A stretch of DNA of 64,000 bases, taken from assembly GCF_000785555.1 (NCBI RefSeq), contig NZ_CP009129.1:2356001-2420000 (forward strand), read 5' to 3'. Below the pieces are notes generated by a model. It did not search any database and was not told the origin of the DNA. It saw only the letters and a program-made list of their open reading frames with translations. The DNA comes from Planococcus sp. PAMC 21323 (GTDB lineage Bacteria; Bacillota; Bacilli; Bacillales_A; Planococcaceae). A program made the translations under genes and the position numbers. Of the stretch, positions 26,924 through 34,253 are shown piece after piece; the first letter of the stretch is position 1, and the number at the start of each line of letters is the position of its first letter.

Positions 26924-28765
26924 TTAATTTCTTATTTTTAAATCTTCTTTATCTTTTAACGCCACATTCTTCCGATTAGCCAACCCAACCAAAACATCCT
27001 TAACCTCATCGTTAGGCATCTCAGGCAACTTCTCGAGCAGATAAGTCAACTCACCCTCACTAACCGGATTCGCTTTCCCAATATAAATCTTCGGAAACAC
27101 CTGATCAGTCTGGATTTCATTGTCATTCAACAACTCTTCAAACAATTTCTCCCCTGGACGAATACCAGAAAAGTTAATGCCAATCTCGCCTTCTGCGTAA
27201 CCAGACAAGCGGATCAGGTTTTGAGCCAAATCAACAATCTTCACAGGTTCACCCATGTCTAAAACAAACACTTCGCCACCTTCAGCTAAAGTTCCAGCTT
27301 GAATAACTAATCGTGAAGCTTCTGGAATGGTCATGAAATAACGAGTCATGCGTGGGTCTGTTACAGTAACCGGACCACCTGCTGCGATTTGTTTTTTAAA
27401 CAGTGGAATAACTGAGCCACGAGACCCAAGTACATTACCAAAACGCACCGCTGCGAATTTCGTATCGCTGCGTTTAGCTAAGTTCTGAACAATCATTTCC
27501 GCAAAGCGTTTTGTCGCACCCATAACGTTTGGCGGGTTAACGGCTTTATCCGTTGAGACCATGACAAAATTGCCTACACCGTTCATATGAGCTGCTTCAG
27601 CTACGTTTTTCGTTCCATAAACATTATTCTTTACAGCTTCCATTGGATTGCTTTCCATAAGAGGAACATGTTTATGCGCTGCTGCGTGGTACACAACGTC
27701 TGGTTTGTATGTATTCATAATATCCATCATGCGCGCACGATCTTGAACGTCTGCTATAATAGGGATGATTTCGGTATCAAGTGCGATTTTTTGACGCAAT
27801 TCCATATCGATCAAGTAAATCGAATTTTCACCATGTCCTAAAAGTAACAGCTTTTTCGGTCCAAAGCGTGCGATTTGACGGGAAATTTCTGAACCAATCG
27901 AACCACCCGCTCCGGTTACCAAAATCGTTTTACTTGTTAATTGGCTGGCGATTTTGTCCATATCTAACTTAACTTCATCACGCCCTAGCAAGTCTTCAAT
28001 TTTGACATCTTGAATGTCCGTCACCGATACTTTACCGGTCATAATGTCTTCAATAAGTGGTATGGTCTGCGTCCGGATACCGGAATCCATACATGTTTTG
28101 ATGAGCTCAGCCGTTTCTTGCTTACCGAGAGAGGGGATGGCGATGATGATAGTATCGATTTGGTTATCTTGCGCGATTGCGGCTACTTCTTTCGTATTGC
28201 CATGAACAACACGAACGCCGTAAATATCAAGACCTTGTTTGTTTTTGTCGTCATCGACATATAAGACAGGCAATAACCCGTTTTCAGGATTGGCTAATAA
28301 TTGGCGAGCAACTAAGCTACCTGCTTTACCAGCTCCGACGATCAATGTACGTTTCAACTCTAAGCTTTTCGGTTTAAATTTATTGTCTCGAAATAAGCGC
28401 CATGACAAACGTGAGCCGCCAATGAGCAATAGATGTAACATCCACGTGATAAGTAGTGCTCGGAATAAAACGTCACCTCTATATGCGTATTGCACAACAC
28501 CAATCACAACAATTGACCAACTAACGGCTTTAAATATTGAAGTGAGTTCTCCGATTGAGGCATATTCCCATACTTTGCGGTACAAGCCGTAATACATAGC
28601 CAGCGCATGGTGTGCGATAAAAATGGTTAATGCACTTGCCAATAAAAATTGATTTTGCAGCACATCTTGATACGGGTTCAATAGGTAATAGCCAACAAAT
28701 ATTGAGAAAAAGACGATAAGCGAGTCGACGATTACTAATAGAGAGACGCGGTTTTTCAGTGACAT
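26924..28765 (-). CDS. Membrane UDP-GlcNAc 4,6-dehydratase (PglF/EpsC/CapD)
   Basis: About 613 residues: four N-terminal membrane helices (LLVIVDSLIVFFSIFVGYYLL onward), a first Rossmann region (RTLIVGAGKAGSLVARQLL) and a C-terminal dehydratase with ILVTGAGGSIGSEISRQI and VSTDKAVNPPNVMGATKRFAE, where M-x3-K replaces YxxxK as usual. It makes UDP-4-keto-6-deoxy-D-GlcNAc, the precursor of bacillosamine or FucNAc. I place the start at ATG 28765, with AAAGGA 8-9 nt upstream. A longer frame to 28825 runs over a perfect hairpin and has no ribosome site. This is the first sugar-nucleotide gene after the regulatory kinase and phosphatase. Confidence 0.93.
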   Translation of the reverse strand: MSLKNRVSLLVIVDSLIVFFSIFVGYYLLNPYQDVLQNQFLLASALTIFIAHHALAMYYGLYRKVWEYASIGELTSIFKAVSWSIVVIGVVQYAYRGDVLFRALLITWMLHLLLIGGSRLSWRLFRDNKFKPKSLELKRTLIVGAGKAGSLVARQLLANPENGLLPVLYVDDDKNKQGLDIYGVRVVHGNTKEVAAIAQDNQIDTIIIAIPSLGKQETAELIKTCMDSGIRTQTIPLIEDIMTGKVSVTDIQDVKIEDLLGRDEVKLDMDKIASQLTSKTILVTGAGGSIGSEISRQIARFGPKKLLLLGHGENSIYLIDMELRQKIALDTEIIPIIADVQDRARMMDIMNTYKPDVVYHAAAHKHVPLMESNPMEAVKNNVYGTKNVAEAAHMNGVGNFVMVSTDKAVNPPNVMGATKRFAEMIVQNLAKRSDTKFAAVRFGNVLGSRGSVIPLFKKQIAAGGPVTVTDPRMTRYFMTIPEASRLVIQAGTLAEGGEVFVLDMGEPVKIVDLAQNLIRLSGYAEGEIGINFSGIRPGEKLFEELLNDNEIQTDQVFPKIYIGKANPVSEGELTYLLEKLPEMPNDEVKDVLVGLANRKNVALKDKEDLKIRN

Positions 28766-28804
28766 AGGGTCAATCCTTTCAACGTCCAGTACTTTGGACT
28801 TATC

Positions 28805-28824
28805 TGAGTAAAAATCTTTACTCA
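28805..28824. repeat. Perfect 8-bp inverted repeat before the dehydratase gene
   Basis: TGAGTAAA-AATC-TTTACTCA lies 40 nt upstream of the chosen start. It could be a leader hairpin affecting expression, and it argues against translation starting at 28825. Confidence 0.5.
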
Positions 28825-28868
28825 TTCTAACATACTATTTATGGTAAATGTAGATTTTAAAAAACAAA

Positions 28869-28897
28869 ATAATACTTTTTTAACATTTCTTACGCAA
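28869..28897 (-). promoter_or_regulatory. Possible internal promoter for the sugar genes
   Basis: On the minus strand TTGCGT, a 17-nt spacer and TATTAT precede the dehydratase gene, overlapping the end of the phosphatase gene. The -35 match is only partial. Confidence 0.3.
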
Positions 28898-29657
28898 ATA
28901 GATTCCACCATTTCCCTATGGAGATGTCATCAGGCTCTAATACATGGAAATGCTCATCCAACAGGATGCGCTCGTTATTTTCCAAGAAAATATCAACCAT
29001 GTCATGATTATTTTTCTTTTCTAAGTAATCGAGCCCTTTGTTAAATAGGAATGGTCGTTTATCGAGACTGTGGACATCCGATCCATACACATGGATTAAA
29101 TTGGCATCGATTAAGCTCATCGCGGTGCGTTGAATCGCTTTGCCAAAACTGCCAGCAACCGATCCTGCAGTGACTTGCGCCATTGCTCCGTGAAGCAATA
29201 ACTTTTTAAGACGTTCTGGTTTTTCAATAATGCCTTGATTGCGTTCAGCGTGAGCAATAATCGGTACATAATTGCGCGTAATCAATTGCTGAATAATCGG
29301 TACGGAGTAAGTTGGAATACCAGATGAAGGCAGCTCTAGTAATACATAGCGAGATCCCGCTAAAGTTAATGCTTCTTTTGTGTCTAATCTGTCAGGTAGT
29401 TTTTCACTTAATCGACATTCTTGTCCACTATAGATGGTAAGTGGCAGCTGTTCTTCAGCAATCCATGCGTTAACAAGTTCTAATTGTTTATTTAAAGCAG
29501 CGAGATTCGTTTGAAAGTTTGGATGAAAAGCGTGCGGAGTTGCAATAATCCCCGTTAATTGTTCCTCAACAGCTTTTTCTAACAATCGCTTTGTTTGGTC
29601 CATTGTTTCTGCACCGTCGTCAAGACCAGGCAAAATATGAGCGTGCGTGTCGATCAT
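28890..29657 (-). CDS. PHP-type tyrosine-protein phosphatase (CpsB/YwqE family)
   Basis: A 255-residue metal-dependent phosphatase. The N-terminal MIDTHAHILPGLDDGA and later HAERN and GSDVHS supply the histidines and aspartates of the PHP tri-metal site. It removes phosphate from the tyrosine cluster of the adjacent BY-kinase and so controls polymer length and export. AAGGGGA lies upstream of the ATG. It follows the kinase gene after 47 nt that contain a terminator-like hairpin. The assignment rests on motifs and gene order and is secure. Confidence 0.93.
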   Translation of the reverse strand: MIDTHAHILPGLDDGAETMDQTKRLLEKAVEEQLTGIIATPHAFHPNFQTNLAALNKQLELVNAWIAEEQLPLTIYSGQECRLSEKLPDRLDTKEALTLAGSRYVLLELPSSGIPTYSVPIIQQLITRNYVPIIAHAERNQGIIEKPERLKKLLLHGAMAQVTAGSVAGSFGKAIQRTAMSLIDANLIHVYGSDVHSLDKRPFLFNKGLDYLEKKNNHDMVDIFLENNERILLDEHFHVLEPDDISIGKWWNLFA

Positions 29658-29678
29658 TATTCCGTCCCCTTTGCAAAG

Positions 29679-29709
29679 GAAAAAAGTAAAAAGGGATGTC
29701 CTTTTTACT
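29679..29709 (-). terminator. Terminator-like hairpin inside the capsule operon
   Basis: AGTAAAAAGG pairs perfectly with CCTTTTTACT around GATGT, and the minus strand continues with TTTTTTCC. The hairpin overlaps the kinase stop codon. It would lower transcription into the phosphatase and sugar genes unless read through. Confidence 0.65.
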
Positions 29710-30406
29710 CCGTGTTCCCGTAATATTGATAATAATAATTGTCTTTTGGTAATTCAAAATTGTTTAATACAGCGCCGATCAAGCGACTATTCGAAGATTC
29801 AATGGCTTCTTTTGCTTTGATCGCCATGTCTTTCTCAGTATTCCCAGAACTCAAAACAAGAATGGTTCCTTCACATTTGTTCGCTAAAATTTGTCCATCC
29901 GCTACAGACAAAACAGGAGGTGCGTCAAAAATGATCAAGTCATACATATTTTTTAATTGTCCGATTAAAGTATCCATTGACTTTGAAGCTAACAATTCTG
30001 CCGGGTTCGGTGGAATTGGTCCACATGTCATTAAGTCTAAACGGTCAACCGATGTTGTCCGTATCACTTCTTGAAGCGAGCTTTGACGCGTCAACACACT
30101 CGATAACCCAATCGTATTCCCCATTCGGAATGTGTAGTGAGTGGTTGGTTTACGCATATCGCCGTCGATTAATAACACCTTTTTTCCTTCTTGTGCAAAT
30201 ACAACCGCTAAATTGGCGGCAGTTGTTGACTTACCTTCTGAAGGTGCGGCTGAAGTAATTACCATTGTATGGATTTCTGAATCTGGTGATGAAAAATTTA
30301 TATTGGTACGTAATGTACGGAACTGTTCAGATACAAACGAACGCGGCGTTGTGAAAGCGATGAGTTTACGCGCAGTTTCCTGCAGGACTTTTTTCTTTCT
30401 TGCCAT
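29705..30406 (-). CDS. Tyrosine-protein kinase (CpsD/CapB/YwqD family)
   Basis: A 233-residue bacterial tyrosine kinase. It has Walker A (SAAPSEGKSTTAANLA), Walker A' (VLLIDGDMRKPT) and Walker B (LIIFDAPPV), then a C-terminal tyrosine cluster (DNYYYQYYGNTE) that is autophosphorylated. The membrane adaptor is the preceding gene product, as in all Firmicutes with split BY-kinases. Cycles of phosphorylation and removal by the PHP phosphatase set export and chain length. It starts 2 nt after the adaptor stop. Confidence 0.95.
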   Translation of the reverse strand: MARKKKVLQETARKLIAFTTPRSFVSEQFRTLRTNINFSSPDSEIHTMVITSAAPSEGKSTTAANLAVVFAQEGKKVLLIDGDMRKPTTHYTFRMGNTIGLSSVLTRQSSLQEVIRTTSVDRLDLMTCGPIPPNPAELLASKSMDTLIGQLKNMYDLIIFDAPPVLSVADGQILANKCEGTILVLSSGNTEKDMAIKAKEAIESSNSRLIGAVLNNFELPKDNYYYQYYGNTE

Positions 30407-30408
30407 GT

Positions 30409-31131
30409 TTATCCCGCCCTTCTCTTCGATGTTGGAGTTTCTTCTAGTTTAGCTTCTTCTTTAATTGGTGAAATCACACCAAGTAATGGAATGTCCAAAA
30501 TTTCTTCGATATCTTGTTGGTCTTTAATCGTTGTATCTAAGTATTCAAGTAAGAATGCAATCCCTACACCAAGCATTAATCCAATTACAGCTGCAATCGC
30601 CATGTTTAACATTGGGTTTGGCGCAACAGGTGTTGGATTTTCTTTCAAGACAGCTCGAGACAAAATTGATACGTTATCAACGCTCATCAAGTTTTGAATC
30701 TCCGTTTCAAATACTTTGGCAGTAGTGTTCGCAATATCTACCGCTAATGCCGGGTCTTCATCTTGTACCGTGACATCCACTACTTGAGAATTCTCTGCAG
30801 TCGCAACGGTGATCTTACTGTTCAATTGGTCTGCAGACAGATCAAGTCCTAATTGGCTTGCTACTTCATCTAAAATTGCCGGACTTTTAATAATAACTGA
30901 ATATGTATTGATCAATTGCAAATCGGTTTGGATGTTTTGGTTTGTCAATTGGGCAGCTTCTGACTGTTCCTGATTAACAAGAATTTGTGTAGAAGTCTGG
31001 TACATCGGTGTTAATACTAAAAACGACACAACGCCAGCGATCGTAATCGCTATAATGGTCATAAGCATGATTAACCCCGCCCGTTTTTTCAGCGTTTTAA
31101 AGAGGTCTTGTAAGCTAATGGTTTCTTCCAT
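30409..31131 (-). CDS. Chain-length/kinase-modulator protein (CapA/YwqC, Wzz family)
   Basis: A 240-residue membrane protein with two membrane helices (about residues 18-40 and 175-197) flanking an extracytoplasmic domain. It has the Wzz-type PNPMLNMAIAAVIGLMLGVG before helix 2. The C-terminal cytosolic tail (IKDQQDIEEILDIPLLGVI) is the segment that activates the partner kinase. AAAGGAG lies upstream of the ATG. It is the first gene of the minus-strand capsule run and faces a divergent SGNH/LCP pair across 179 bp, so both promoters lie there. Confidence 0.93.
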   Translation of the reverse strand: MEETISLQDLFKTLKKRAGLIMLMTIIAITIAGVVSFLVLTPMYQTSTQILVNQEQSEAAQLTNQNIQTDLQLINTYSVIIKSPAILDEVASQLGLDLSADQLNSKITVATAENSQVVDVTVQDEDPALAVDIANTTAKVFETEIQNLMSVDNVSILSRAVLKENPTPVAPNPMLNMAIAAVIGLMLGVGIAFLLEYLDTTIKDQQDIEEILDIPLLGVISPIKEEAKLEETPTSKRRAG

Positions 31132-31310
31132 TTGGTGATTATCTCCTTTTATTTCATATTATTATCATTTTAATTCATAAACAACATAAAATAGTATAGC
31201 ATAGGAGAGAATCAAAAGAACTTCCAATTTTAAAAAGTTTAGTAGGCTATTAGGATGATTTATGCTATCTTTATTTGTAAGTATCGGTGCTTTTTGAAAG
31301 GAGTATTCTC

Positions 31311-32096
31311 ATGAATATGTATAAAATCGGAGCTTCCCTCGCTGTTATTATTTGTATCATTGCCCTAGTATTTAGCTATTTAGCGTGGCAGGACAAGCTA
31401 GAAAATGTATTAGGTGAACCCGAACAAGTAAAGGCTGAGTCTGTGGACACAGTGAAAAAAGAAACAGAGAAAGTAAAAAATGACGATTTTGTGAACATCG
31501 ATTCGTTAATCGTTAACATGGATGCAGATGTACAACAAGTATTTACGGACCGCAACGATCAAGGTGAAGCTTTGAAATTTCTTATCGCGGGCTCTGCTGC
31601 CTTAGAAACAGGTGACCCTGGGTATGCAGAACGCTTACAAGATTCGTTAGAAGAAGCTTATGGAGATTTTATTGCTGTCGACATCGTTACTATAAAAGGA
31701 ACTTCTGAATCATTAGCAGATGTGGATCTTTCAACAGGCTATGACGTCGTACTTCTTGAGCCTATGACATTGATGAACAACGACCGCATCGCCATTGAAC
31801 AAGAACGTGAGCATATCAACGAATTTAATGAGCGTTTGTCTGACGAAGTAGAAGATGCTGTATTGGTTCTTCATCCGTCTCAACCGATTTATGGTGCTGG
31901 TTATTATTTAGCACAAATCGCAGCATTAAAAGAATTTACGCAAATTTATAGTTACGATTATATCGATCACTGGTCTTCATGGCCTGATACGGATAACGAA
32001 GTGTTAAAAGATCATTTGGCTGAAGATGGATTGCCAAACAGCAAAGGCGCAGAATTATGGGCAGAAGAACTGGAAGCGTATTTTATCGCTAACTAA
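31311..32096 (+). CDS. SGNH/GDSL-hydrolase-like membrane-anchored protein
   Basis: A 261-residue protein with an N-terminal membrane anchor (IGASLAVIICIIALVFSYLAW) and an outside domain. Block I looks like FLIAGSAALETGDPGYAERL, and the last block reads EDGLPNSKGAELWAEEL, similar to SGNH hydrolases. However, the final block lacks the DxxH histidine (usual form DGVHPN), so catalysis is uncertain. The start at 31311 has GAAAGGAG upstream. It is co-transcribed with the LCP gene (14 nt gap) and divergent from the capsule operon, so it may edit or bind the exported polymer. The role is inferred. Confidence 0.75.
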   Translation: MNMYKIGASLAVIICIIALVFSYLAWQDKLENVLGEPEQVKAESVDTVKKETEKVKNDDFVNIDSLIVNMDADVQQVFTDRNDQGEALKFLIAGSAALETGDPGYAERLQDSLEEAYGDFIAVDIVTIKGTSESLADVDLSTGYDVVLLEPMTLMNNDRIAIEQEREHINEFNERLSDEVEDAVLVLHPSQPIYGAGYYLAQIAALKEFTQIYSYDYIDHWSSWPDTDNEVLKDHLAEDGLPNSKGAELWAEELEAYFIAN

Positions 32097-32110
32097 AAGG
32101 GGAATTTTAG

Positions 32111-33034
32111 ATGGGCAGAAAAGCAAGAGGCACAAAAAAGAAGAAATGGCCATGGGTTCTTGGCATACTTGGAGTTATCGTTATTGGTCTAGCTGTTTAC
32201 CTATTCACCATTTACAATAGCTTTACGAATACATTAGAAGAAATACATGAACCAATTGAGCGTGAAGCATCAGAGAAACGGACGACTGACCAAGAAGTGG
32301 ACTTAAATGATCAAGATCCTTTTTCTGTATTGCTATTAGGTGTCGATGAGCGCGAAGACGATCGCGGTCGGTCAGATACAATGGTTGTTATGACGATTAA
32401 TCCAACAGATAAATCAACGAAGATGGTGTCGATCCCTCGTGATACATACACGGAAATTGTTGGACGTGGCACGACGGATAAGATTAACCACGCGTATGCG
32501 TTTGGTGGCATCGAAATGTCGATGGCAACTGTCGAGAACTTGTTGGATATTCCAATTGATTATGTGCTGCAAGTGAACATGGAAGGCTTCCAAGATATTG
32601 TTGATGCAGTTGGTGGCGTAGAAGTGAACAACACATTGGCGTTTGATGAGTTTGAAAAAGGGACTCTAGAGCTAGACGGTGAAGAGGCATTAGCTTATGT
32701 TAGAATGCGTAAGCAAGATCCTGAAGGTGATTTTGGTCGTCAGAATCGCCAGAAGCAAGTGATTCAAGGGATTATGAAAAAAGGTGCATCTGTGAATAGC
32801 TTGTTAAACTATAAGAGTATTTTTACGGCATTGGGTGATAATGTGCGTACGAATATGACGTTTGATGAGATGATGGATGTGCAGTCGAATTACCGTGATG
32901 CGATTGGTACGGTTGACCAGATGATGGTTGAGGATGGTACTGGCGAGACGATTAACGGGATTTGGTATTATATGATGAATGATGCGGAGTTGGCGGAAAT
33001 TCAGTCGACGTTGAAGACGCATTTGAATATGTAA
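32111..33034 (+). CDS. LytR-CpsA-Psr (LCP) family transferase
   Basis: A 307-residue type II membrane protein with a basic N-terminus, one helix (VLGILGVIVIGLAVYLF) and an LCP domain. Key motifs are LLLGVDERE, GRSDTMVVMTINPTDKSTKMVSI, PRDTY and KINHAYAFGG, with later YVRMRKQDPEGDFGRQNRQ. LCP enzymes move undecaprenyl-pyrophosphate-linked polymers such as teichoic acid or capsule onto peptidoglycan. AAGGGGA lies upstream of the ATG. Its position next to the capsule regulatory genes makes it the likely attachment enzyme for this polysaccharide. Confidence 0.92.
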   Translation: MGRKARGTKKKKWPWVLGILGVIVIGLAVYLFTIYNSFTNTLEEIHEPIEREASEKRTTDQEVDLNDQDPFSVLLLGVDEREDDRGRSDTMVVMTINPTDKSTKMVSIPRDTYTEIVGRGTTDKINHAYAFGGIEMSMATVENLLDIPIDYVLQVNMEGFQDIVDAVGGVEVNNTLAFDEFEKGTLELDGEEALAYVRMRKQDPEGDFGRQNRQKQVIQGIMKKGASVNSLLNYKSIFTALGDNVRTNMTFDEMMDVQSNYRDAIGTVDQMMVEDGTGETINGIWYYMMNDAELAEIQSTLKTHLNM

Positions 33035-33041
33035 GATTTGT

Positions 33042-33075
33042 GAGCGTGGTCCTGTTATGGGATTGCGCTCTTTTT
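33042..33075 (+). terminator. Terminator of the SGNH-LCP operon
   Basis: GAGCG pairs with CGCTC, followed by TTTTTG, about 7 nt after the LCP stop codon. Confidence 0.7.
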
Positions 33076-33104
33076 GTTGGAGTAGTTAGTGCGGGGTTTT
33101 TGTG

Positions 33105-33297
33105 TCGCTTCGCTCGCTTTGGGCATGGCTTTCGCATTAAGCCGAGAAGTGCACTCGTCTTATTGCTTCGCCTAGCCCTCGGCGCTCCTCAGCTTGGGTG
33201 TTGTTTTGAAACCAGCGCACATACTTTTTGATTTGTAGAAAGCGAAGTAGATTCTAGAGTCGCTCGGCCACGGTGATGCACGCGCCTTCGCTAGGAG
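33105..33297. repeat. GC-rich ~95-bp intergenic repeat (family 2), with companion block
   Basis: CGCTCGCTTTGGGCATGGCT...AAGCCGAGAAG...CACTCGTCTT...CGCCTAGCCC...GGCGCTCC spans 33105-33200. A short companion (CGCTCGGCCACGGTGATGCA onward, ending CGCCTTCGCTAGGA) is at 33257-33297. Further copies are at 41731-42068, 49040-49445 and 55195-55640. It has no coding sense. Confidence 0.8.
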
Positions 33298-33331
33298 TAA
33301 CTTTAGTGGCTTTGCTAAGCTTTCATGTTTA

Positions 33332-33415
33332 TACATGAACTTTTAACGTTTTTACCTTAACTTCTTAACTCTTTACATGAACTTTTTTGATCTTTACCTG
33401 AACTTTTGACGCTTT
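33332..33415. repeat. Array of four 21-bp units
   Basis: TACATGAACTTTTAACGTTTT and three variants follow each other at exactly 21 bp (starts at 33332, 33353, 33374 and 33395). The conserved core is TACxTxAACTT. Related arrays lie at 40697, 49744 and 54886. Confidence 0.85.
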
Positions 33416-33489
33416 AAATAGGATTTGTTATCACACTGTGTATTAAGGTCAATTTCCCTATAGGTGTCTAGTTATAAAAAGTGACACTT

Positions 33490-33618
33490 AGAAGAAAGAG
33501 CGGAATTCGGCGACTCCTGCGGAACAACGTAGTGAAGAGACCCCGCAGGAGCTTGCGACGAGGAGGCTCAGCGCTGCGTCCGCGGAAAGCGTCCGAATGC
33601 AGCGATTTCTTCTTATTG
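33490..33618 (+). repeat. Structured GC-rich element (family 1), copy 1
   Basis: ATTCGGCGACTCCTGCGG at the left and AGCGTCCGAATGCAGCGATT at the right, with GACCCCGCAGGAGCTTGCGA and CGAGGAGGCTCAGCGC between. The outer ATTCGG/CCGAAT pair. Other copies at 40401, 49978 and 63391 keep the pairing with different bases. Similar GC-rich intergenic elements are common in Bacillales genomes. Confidence 0.8.
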
Positions 33619-33639
33619 AGCCTATACCAGTTTGCTAGA

Positions 33640-33740
33640 TTGCCCGCGGGCAACTGGTACCGCGACGTCCTGTCGCACCAGTTGCATGACCCACATCCTG
33701 TGGGCCCAAAGCGTCCGAATGGAGCGATTTCTTCTTATCT
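33640..33740 (+). repeat. Hairpin-rich variant of family 1
   Basis: It ends with AGCGTCCGAATGGAGCGATT, a near-exact direct repeat of the right end of the copy before it. The middle is replaced by two other hairpins: CAACTGGT...GCGAC-GTCCT-GTCGC...ACCAGTTG and CCCAC-ATCCT-GTGGG. Confidence 0.7.
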
Positions 33741-33774
33741 AGAACTCTCTTCCACTTATTTCAACCAAACAAAA

Positions 33775-33804
33775 AACCCGCTCCAGTATTTCATGAGCAG
33801 GTTT
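33775..33804 (-). terminator. Terminator behind the small HTH-like gene
   Basis: AACC-GCTC and GAGC-GGTT form a stem with one mismatch, followed by TTTTTTG on the minus strand, 13 nt past the stop at 33817. Confidence 0.65.
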
Positions 33805-33816
33805 GATCGCATTAAT

Positions 33817-34056
33817 TTATTGGATGAGTTCGCGTCTGGAAAGGGAGATTATTTTTTTTTTGCAATTTGCGAATTTGAGTTTTTTTAAGTCGTATAAGTT
33901 AACAAAGTATATGACCGCCTGTCTTGGTATCCCAAGCTTCTTTGCGCTTACTGATGGCCCTAGATCTTCGTTGACATAAAGATCTTTAATGACTTCTGAT
34001 ATGGCTTTATTATGGTGTTTTTCTACTTTTTCTTTATAAGAGTCATACCCTGCCAT
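33817..34056 (-). CDS. Small HTH-like protein, unknown
   Basis: A 79-residue basic protein with the segment GPSVSAKKLGIPRQAVIYFVNLYDLKK, which looks like a recognition-helix type HTH (residues about 34-60). No membrane segment. A GAGATG stretch lies upstream of the ATG, and a terminator follows, both consistent with a real gene. It stands alone between repeat DNA and a glycosyltransferase operon. I do not recognise a named family. A DNA-binding role is an inference. Confidence 0.6.
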   Translation of the reverse strand: MAGYDSYKEKVEKHHNKAISEVIKDLYVNEDLGPSVSAKKLGIPRQAVIYFVNLYDLKKLKFANCKKKIISLSRRELIQ

Positions 34057-34253
34057 AAACCATTCATCTCACTTTCGTTTGTTTTTTATAGGTCTGGTGC
34101 ATCGCTAGTTATTTATTATTTTAATTATAATACTTTTGTATACCAATTACTAGTCATAATGTCACATTTATTTGGGTGATTTTTTGGTAATTGTATTGCA
34201 GATTAATATATTTTCTTAAAGCAGATTTTTTAATAGGTAATTTAAACTATATT

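Noticed and set aside
28766-28825. N-terminal extension of the membrane dehydratase from ATG 28825
   Set aside because: It has no ribosome site and lies over a perfect hairpin, while ATG 28765 has AAAGGA at good spacing and fits the family N-terminus.
33481-33888. Frame with RSLRRGGSALRPRKAS-like translation
   Set aside because: The same peptide appears wherever the family 1 element occurs, in either orientation (also 40359-40640 and 63363-63584). It is a by-product of the repeat.
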